Source of the DNA: Caldilineae bacterium
GTDB taxonomy: Bacteria > Chloroflexota > Anaerolineae > J102
Length of the DNA: 10,150 nucleotides
NCBI GenBank assembly: GCA_011176555.1
Contig: DUEF01000360.1
Location: 1 to 10,150, forward strand
Direction: 5' to 3'
This document shows, piece by piece, positions 6,731 through 10,150 of this stretch (position 1 is its first letter; the number at the start of each line of letters is the position of its first letter). The position numbers and the translations under genes are program-made. The notes under the pieces were generated by a model. It was not told the origin of the DNA, ran no database searches, and was given only the letters and a program-made list of their open reading frames with translations.

Positions 6731-8329
6731 TCATACTCCCACAGGAGGGGCCTCTTCCTTCACTTCGTGGACGATATCCTCCACCACTTCCGTGGGCGCC
6801 ATCTCATCGATGCTGTGCCCGCCCACGCCATGGAGCCGCTTACCTCGGGGAACTTCTCCATAGACTTCATGCGGCTCTTCCACGTGTTGGATACGGAAAC
6901 CAACCAAAGCGTAGACGAAGGAAAGCAGGGGATTGATGAGATTGAAGAAGGTGAAGGGGAAATAGGCGACCGTGGCGATACCCAGCGTCGCCGACATGTA
7001 GGCGCCGCAACTGTTCCAGGGCACCAGGGGCGATGTGACCGTGGCTGTGTCCTCGATCTGGCGAGAGAGGGTCTGCGGGGCAATGCCTCGTTGTTTGTAA
7101 ACGCCCCGGTACATATTGCCGGTGAGGACGATGGCCATGTACTGGTCGGCGGCGACAACATTGATGCCAATGGCGGTCAATCCGGTGTAAATCAATAGGG
7201 AGCGATCATGCTTGGCCCGTTTGATCAGAGGCTGAATCAGTCTGGCCAGCATGCCCGAGTGTTCCATGACGCCGCCGAAACCCATGGCCGAGATGATCAA
7301 CCAGACTGTGGTCAACATGCTGGACATGCCGCCGCGAGAGAACAGCATATCCAGGGCGGGATAGCCCGTATCGATAGCAAAACCGCTGGCCATGGACGAC
7401 CAGATGCCCTTGATCATGGCCCAGGGCGTGCTCAATTCGGGCTCGTTGACGAAGTTAAGCACCACTTGCGGTTGAAAGATGATGGCGATGAGCCCGCCAA
7501 GCAGCGCGCCGGCGATAATGGAGGCGGTGGGCGGAAATCGTCTGAAGGCCAGGACCACCACCAGCAGCAATGGTAACAACGTCCACAAGCTGATTCGATA
7601 GACGCTGGAGATAGCATCCAGGGCCACAGTCAGATCGATGGCGGATTCGATGTTCGCTCGCAGACCGATGACCGCATAGATGACCATCGTTATAAGAATG
7701 GACGGCACCGTGGTGGCCATCATCGCCTTGATGTGGGTGATGAGGTCGGTGCCGGCCACGGCGGGCGTGAGATTGGTGGTCTCCGACAGCGGAGACATCT
7801 TGTCGCCAAAATAAGAGCCGGAAATGACGGCGCCCGCGGTGATGGCGGGATCGGCGCCGATGGCGATGGCGATGCCCACGAGTCCGACGCCCAACGTGCC
7901 GGCCACTGTCCAGGCGCTGCCGATGCCCAAGGCCACCAGCGCACAGATGATCACGGAGGCCAGATAGAACCAGTGGGGATTCAGGAATTGGATCCCGTAG
8001 TAGACCATGGTGGCGATGGTGCCGGACATGCTCCAGACGCCGATAAGGGAGCCCACGGCCAGCAGGATGAAGATGGCCCCCATGGCGATGGAGACGCCGT
8101 TGATCGCGGACTTGCTCACCTCTTCGTAGGAAAAGCCGTTTTTATGGGCCACCAACCCGGCCACAATGCTGGCCAGAATCAACGCGATCTGGAAGGGGCC
8201 GCCTGTGGCATCCCCTCTGTAAAGGTACACCGCTCCCACCAGCAGGATGAGCAGAGTGATAATCGGGATCAATGCATCAGTCATGCTTGGCGGCTTGATG
8301 AACCGTTCTTTCTCTTGTTTCTCAGCCAT
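6731..8329 (-). CDS. nhaC: NhaC-family Na+/H+ (or substrate) antiporter
   Basis: A 532-residue inner-membrane antiporter with about eleven or twelve hydrophobic helices. The family motifs are GDKMSPLSETTNL (175-187) and TVTSPLVPWNSCGAYM (430-445), together with an intact charged motif around Asp395 (VAADQY). NhaC members exchange Na+ for H+, but the family also includes MleN of Bacillus subtilis, which swaps malate and lactate together with Na+ and H+. Placement directly after arcA therefore raises the possibility of arginine/ornithine exchange; this is inference. A GAGGAC ribosome binding site (8335-8340) lies 5 nt before the ATG. After the last helix (about 478) there is a charged tail of some 50 residues, rich in Glu, His and Val, that looks cytoplasmic. 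A strong hairpin separates it from arcA. Confidence 0.92.
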   Translation of the reverse strand: MAEKQEKERFIKPPSMTDALIPIITLLILLVGAVYLYRGDATGGPFQIALILASIVAGLVAHKNGFSYEEVSKSAINGVSIAMGAIFILLAVGSLIGVWSMSGTIATMVYYGIQFLNPHWFYLASVIICALVALGIGSAWTVAGTLGVGLVGIAIAIGADPAITAGAVISGSYFGDKMSPLSETTNLTPAVAGTDLITHIKAMMATTVPSILITMVIYAVIGLRANIESAIDLTVALDAISSVYRISLWTLLPLLLVVVLAFRRFPPTASIIAGALLGGLIAIIFQPQVVLNFVNEPELSTPWAMIKGIWSSMASGFAIDTGYPALDMLFSRGGMSSMLTTVWLIISAMGFGGVMEHSGMLARLIQPLIKRAKHDRSLLIYTGLTAIGINVVAADQYMAIVLTGNMYRGVYKQRGIAPQTLSRQIEDTATVTSPLVPWNSCGAYMSATLGIATVAYFPFTFFNLINPLLSFVYALVGFRIQHVEEPHEVYGEVPRGKRLHGVGGHSIDEMAPTEVVEDIVHEVKEEAPPVGV

Positions 8330-8350
8330 GAGGTGTCCTCATTTGGGGCG

Positions 8351-8392
8351 TTAAAGAAAAGTGCGACGCCCGTTCCCGATGCGTCGCACTTT
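8351..8392 (-). terminator. Intrinsic terminator or attenuator after arcA
   Basis: A perfect 12-bp inverted repeat, AAAGTGCGACGC (8358-8369) and GCGTCGCACTTT (8381-8392), flanks an 11-nt loop. On the minus strand the stem begins about 7 nt after the arcA stop and is followed by a T-rich run (TTTTCTTTAA, using the end of the stem). This is a classic Rho-independent terminator. Only about 10 nt separate it from the ribosome binding site of the antiporter gene, so read-through or a promoter inside arcA must feed that gene. Confidence 0.85.
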
Positions 8393-8399
8393 GGTTTAC

Positions 8400-9635
8400 T
8401 CAAAAGACCGGATCGCGCCAGACAGGGCAGGTCATGCAATGGCCGCCCCCGCGTCCCCGGCCCAGCTCCGAGCCGTCGATTTCCAGCACCGTGACGCCGG
8501 CCTTGCGCAGCCGGGCGTTGGTCCATTCGTTGCGGTTGTAGGCGACGACGATGCCCGGCTGCAGGGCCACGACATTGTTGCCGTCGTCCCACTGCTCCCG
8601 CTCCTGCTGGAATTCGTCGCCGCCGGTGGGAACCACGCGCAGTTCCTTCAGGTCCAGGGCTTCGGCCACCACATCCAGCCAGCCCTTCTCCTCGATCACC
8701 ACATCCGTTTCGCCTTCCTTGTCGCCCGGATAGTAGCTGATGGGTTGGATCTGGTTCACTACTTTCTCGAAAATCGTGACCAAATCCACGTCGCAGAAGG
8801 TGAAAATGGTGTCGAGGTGCATGCTGGCGCGGTCGGGCGGCATCTTGGCGGCGATGACGCGCTTGGCTGCGTTCTTGGCGAACAGGGCCGCAGCCACCTG
8901 ACTCACGGCCTGATAGGTGGTGCGCTCGCCCATGCCGATGAGGACGACGCCTTTGCCCACGGGCATGACATCCCCGCCCTCCAGCGTGGCGTAAGCGCGA
9001 TACTGCTCGGGGGGATCGCCCCACCAGATATCGAAATCTCCGCCTTTGAACTCGGGATGGAATTTGTAGATCGCGGCCATGTGGATCGATTCCTCCCGCC
9101 GCGCCGGCCAGTACATGGGGTTGACGGTGAGGCCATCGTAAATCCAGCAGGAACTGTCGCGGGTGAACAATTGATTGGGCAGAGGATTGATGATGAAATC
9201 GACGCCGGCCATCACCTTGGAAGCCAAGCTTTTGATCTCCTGGGGCAGTTCGGCCACGGTCACGCCGCCGATGAGGTGGCTAACCAGCTTGACTGATTCC
9301 ATCTCATCCATCCAGGCCCGCAGGGTGGAGGCTCCGCCATGCCCCACCTTGTCCGGGGTGACGCGGCGGTCGAGGATGTAGGCCCGGCCTGCGGGATCGT
9401 CCACAACGTCTTTCAGCAATTCGTGGACGCGATAAACTGTGACGCCGAATTCATAACGCATCAAGTCGACGAAGGCATCGTGCTCTTGTCGGGCTTTTCT
9501 CGCCCAGATGACGTCATCGAACAGCAATTCCTGACAATTGGCAGGCGTCAACCGTCTCATTTCCAGACCGGGACGATGGACGATGACTTTGCGCAACTTG
9601 CCTACTTCAGAATGTACGCCAAAACCTTCAGACAT
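8400..9635 (-). CDS. arcA: Arginine deiminase
   Basis: A 411-residue cytoplasmic enzyme that hydrolyses arginine to citrulline and ammonia, the first step of the ADI pathway. Catalytic residues match the guanidine-modifying family: Asp160 (FTRD), Glu219 in LEGGD, His273 and Asp275 in MHLDTIFTF, and the nucleophile Cys400 in GGGHCMTCP near the C-terminus. These correspond to D166, E224, H278, D280 and C406 of the Pseudomonas enzyme. Length is normal. The start is the ATG at 9635 because AAGGAG lies 8 nt upstream and MSEGFGVHSEVGKLRKVIVH is the expected family N-terminus. A TTG at 9719 in the same frame would add 28 unrelated residues encoded by the intergenic palindrome. It follows the carbamoyltransferase gene by 115 nt, consistent with one catabolic locus, and is closed by a strong terminator hairpin. 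Confidence 0.97.
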   Translation of the reverse strand: MSEGFGVHSEVGKLRKVIVHRPGLEMRRLTPANCQELLFDDVIWARKARQEHDAFVDLMRYEFGVTVYRVHELLKDVVDDPAGRAYILDRRVTPDKVGHGGASTLRAWMDEMESVKLVSHLIGGVTVAELPQEIKSLASKVMAGVDFIINPLPNQLFTRDSSCWIYDGLTVNPMYWPARREESIHMAAIYKFHPEFKGGDFDIWWGDPPEQYRAYATLEGGDVMPVGKGVVLIGMGERTTYQAVSQVAAALFAKNAAKRVIAAKMPPDRASMHLDTIFTFCDVDLVTIFEKVVNQIQPISYYPGDKEGETDVVIEEKGWLDVVAEALDLKELRVVPTGGDEFQQEREQWDDGNNVVALQPGIVVAYNRNEWTNARLRKAGVTVLEIDGSELGRGRGGGHCMTCPVWRDPVF

Positions 9636-9643
9636 TTTTCTAT

Positions 9644-9649
9644 CTCCTT
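9644..9649 (-). promoter_or_regulatory. Ribosome binding site deciding the arcA start
   Basis: AAGGAG on the minus strand, 8 nt before the ATG at 9635. It rules against the in-frame TTG further upstream at 9719. Confidence 0.8.
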
Positions 9650-9683
9650 GATTCTTGTGCGGATGATTGGTAAAGAGATCGGA

Positions 9684-9749
9684 TATTGGGTAGTTGATAT
9701 TGGGTATTGCCACACGCAAACGACAATACCCAATACTGAATACCCAGCA
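9684..9749. repeat. Nested palindrome of TATTGGGTA units between the carbamoyltransferase gene and arcA
   Basis: Two direct copies of TATTGGGTA (9684-9692 and 9698-9706, 14 nt apart) face two inverted copies, TACCCAATA (9727-9735, exact) and TACCCAGCA (9741-9749, degenerate), again 14 nt apart. All pairs share the same centre near 9716. The inner arms extend to a perfect 12-bp stem, 9698-9709 with 9724-9735, around a 14-nt loop. An outer 6-bp stem (TGGGTA/TACCCA) lies beyond a 5-by-5 internal loop. No T-run follows on the minus strand, so it is not an ordinary terminator. It could be an operator for a dimeric regulator, an RNA processing or stability structure, or a dispersed intergenic repeat. 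Confidence 0.7.
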
Positions 9750-9750
9750 C

Positions 9751-10150
9751 CTAATCTCCCAGCGTCGCCACCATGACGGCCTTGATGGTGTGCAGGCGGT
9801 TTTCGGCTTCGTCGAAAACGATGGAGGCCTCGGATTCGAAGACCTCGTCGGTCACTTCCATAGCCTCGATGCCGAATTTTTCGTAGATCTCCTCACCCAC
9901 CTTCGTATCGGTGTTGTGGAAGGCGGGCAGGCAGTGCATGAATTTGACATGGGGATTGCCGGTCATCTCCATCGCTTTGGCATTGACCTGGTAGGGCAGC
10001 AACTGTTCGATGCGTTCCGCCCACACGGAGTCGGGTTCGCCCATGGAGACCCACACGTCGGTGTAAAGGAAATCAGCGCCCTTCACGCCCTCGGCCACAT
10101 CGGCGGTGATGGTGAGGCGGGCGCCGGTTTCGGCGGCGATGGCGCGGCAG
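9751..10150 (-). CDS. argF: Ornithine carbamoyltransferase, C-terminal part (cut by right edge)
   Basis: The last 132 residues of a protein normally about 330 long; the N-terminal carbamoyl-phosphate domain lies outside the window. The fragment opens with CRAIAAETGARLTIT, part of the ornithine-binding domain. It carries the DVWVSMGEP loop (30-38 of the fragment), the catalytic HCLP motif (72-75) followed by AFHN, and the closing RLHTIKAVMVATLGD. The enzyme joins carbamoyl phosphate and ornithine, or in the catabolic direction splits citrulline phosphorolytically. The CLPAFHN form is shared by catabolic ArcB and E. coli ArgF/ArgI, so sequence alone does not fix direction. The position just before arcA favours a catabolic ArcB role, and the symbol arcB would then apply. 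The stop is TAG at 9751-9753. Confidence 0.95.
   Translation of the reverse strand, partial: CRAIAAETGARLTITADVAEGVKGADFLYTDVWVSMGEPDSVWAERIEQLLPYQVNAKAMEMTGNPHVKFMHCLPAFHNTDTKVGEEIYEKFGIEAMEVTDEVFESEASIVFDEAENRLHTIKAVMVATLGD

Noticed and set aside
9636..9719. Upstream in-frame TTG start for arcA
   Set aside because: It would turn the intergenic palindrome into protein and skip the well-placed AAGGAG before the ATG at 9635.

Overview
The window comes from a bacterial chromosome of fairly high GC content, and every gene I can support lies on the minus strand, so the genes read from right to left. No rRNA, tRNA, CRISPR array or insertion sequence is visible. The gene mix would fit a Chloroflexota-type (Anaerolineae-like) bacterium: arginine deiminase with catabolic-type ornithine carbamoyltransferase, an NhaC antiporter, PPK2, and a TM287/288-like ABC exporter. 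This taxonomic guess is an impression from protein style and has low confidence.

Right part (about 6730-10150): an arginine deiminase (ADI) locus. It holds the C-terminal part of ornithine carbamoyltransferase (cut by the window edge), then arginine deiminase (arcA), then an NhaC-family antiporter that may exchange substrate for this pathway. A 66-nt nested palindrome with a 14-nt period sits between the first two genes. A strong intrinsic terminator or attenuator hairpin sits between arcA and the antiporter gene. Carbamate kinase, the ATP-forming step, is not in the window.

Middle part (2067-6570): a tightly coupled three-gene unit. A class I-like polyphosphate kinase 2 gene overlaps by ATGA the first subunit of a heterodimeric ABC exporter, which in turn overlaps by ATGA the second subunit. 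The two ABC subunits carry complementary changes that predict one degenerate and one canonical ATP site, as in TM287/TM288. Coupling of a polyphosphate-driven nucleotide kinase to an ABC exporter is the most unusual feature here.

Left part (1-1940): a set of small membrane proteins. A UPF0114/YqhA-family protein overlaps by 8 nt a two-helix K+-type pore protein. After a 115-nt gap comes an unrecognised protein, begun by GTG and open at the left edge, with two membrane helices around a long predicted coiled-coil domain. A hairpin at 1995-2030 probably separates this part from the ABC genes.

Taken together, the genes suggest energy and ion homeostasis: arginine fermentation, phosphate-bond recycling by PPK2, Na+/H+ or substrate antiport, export, and ion conductance. 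That link is inference from neighbourhood only.
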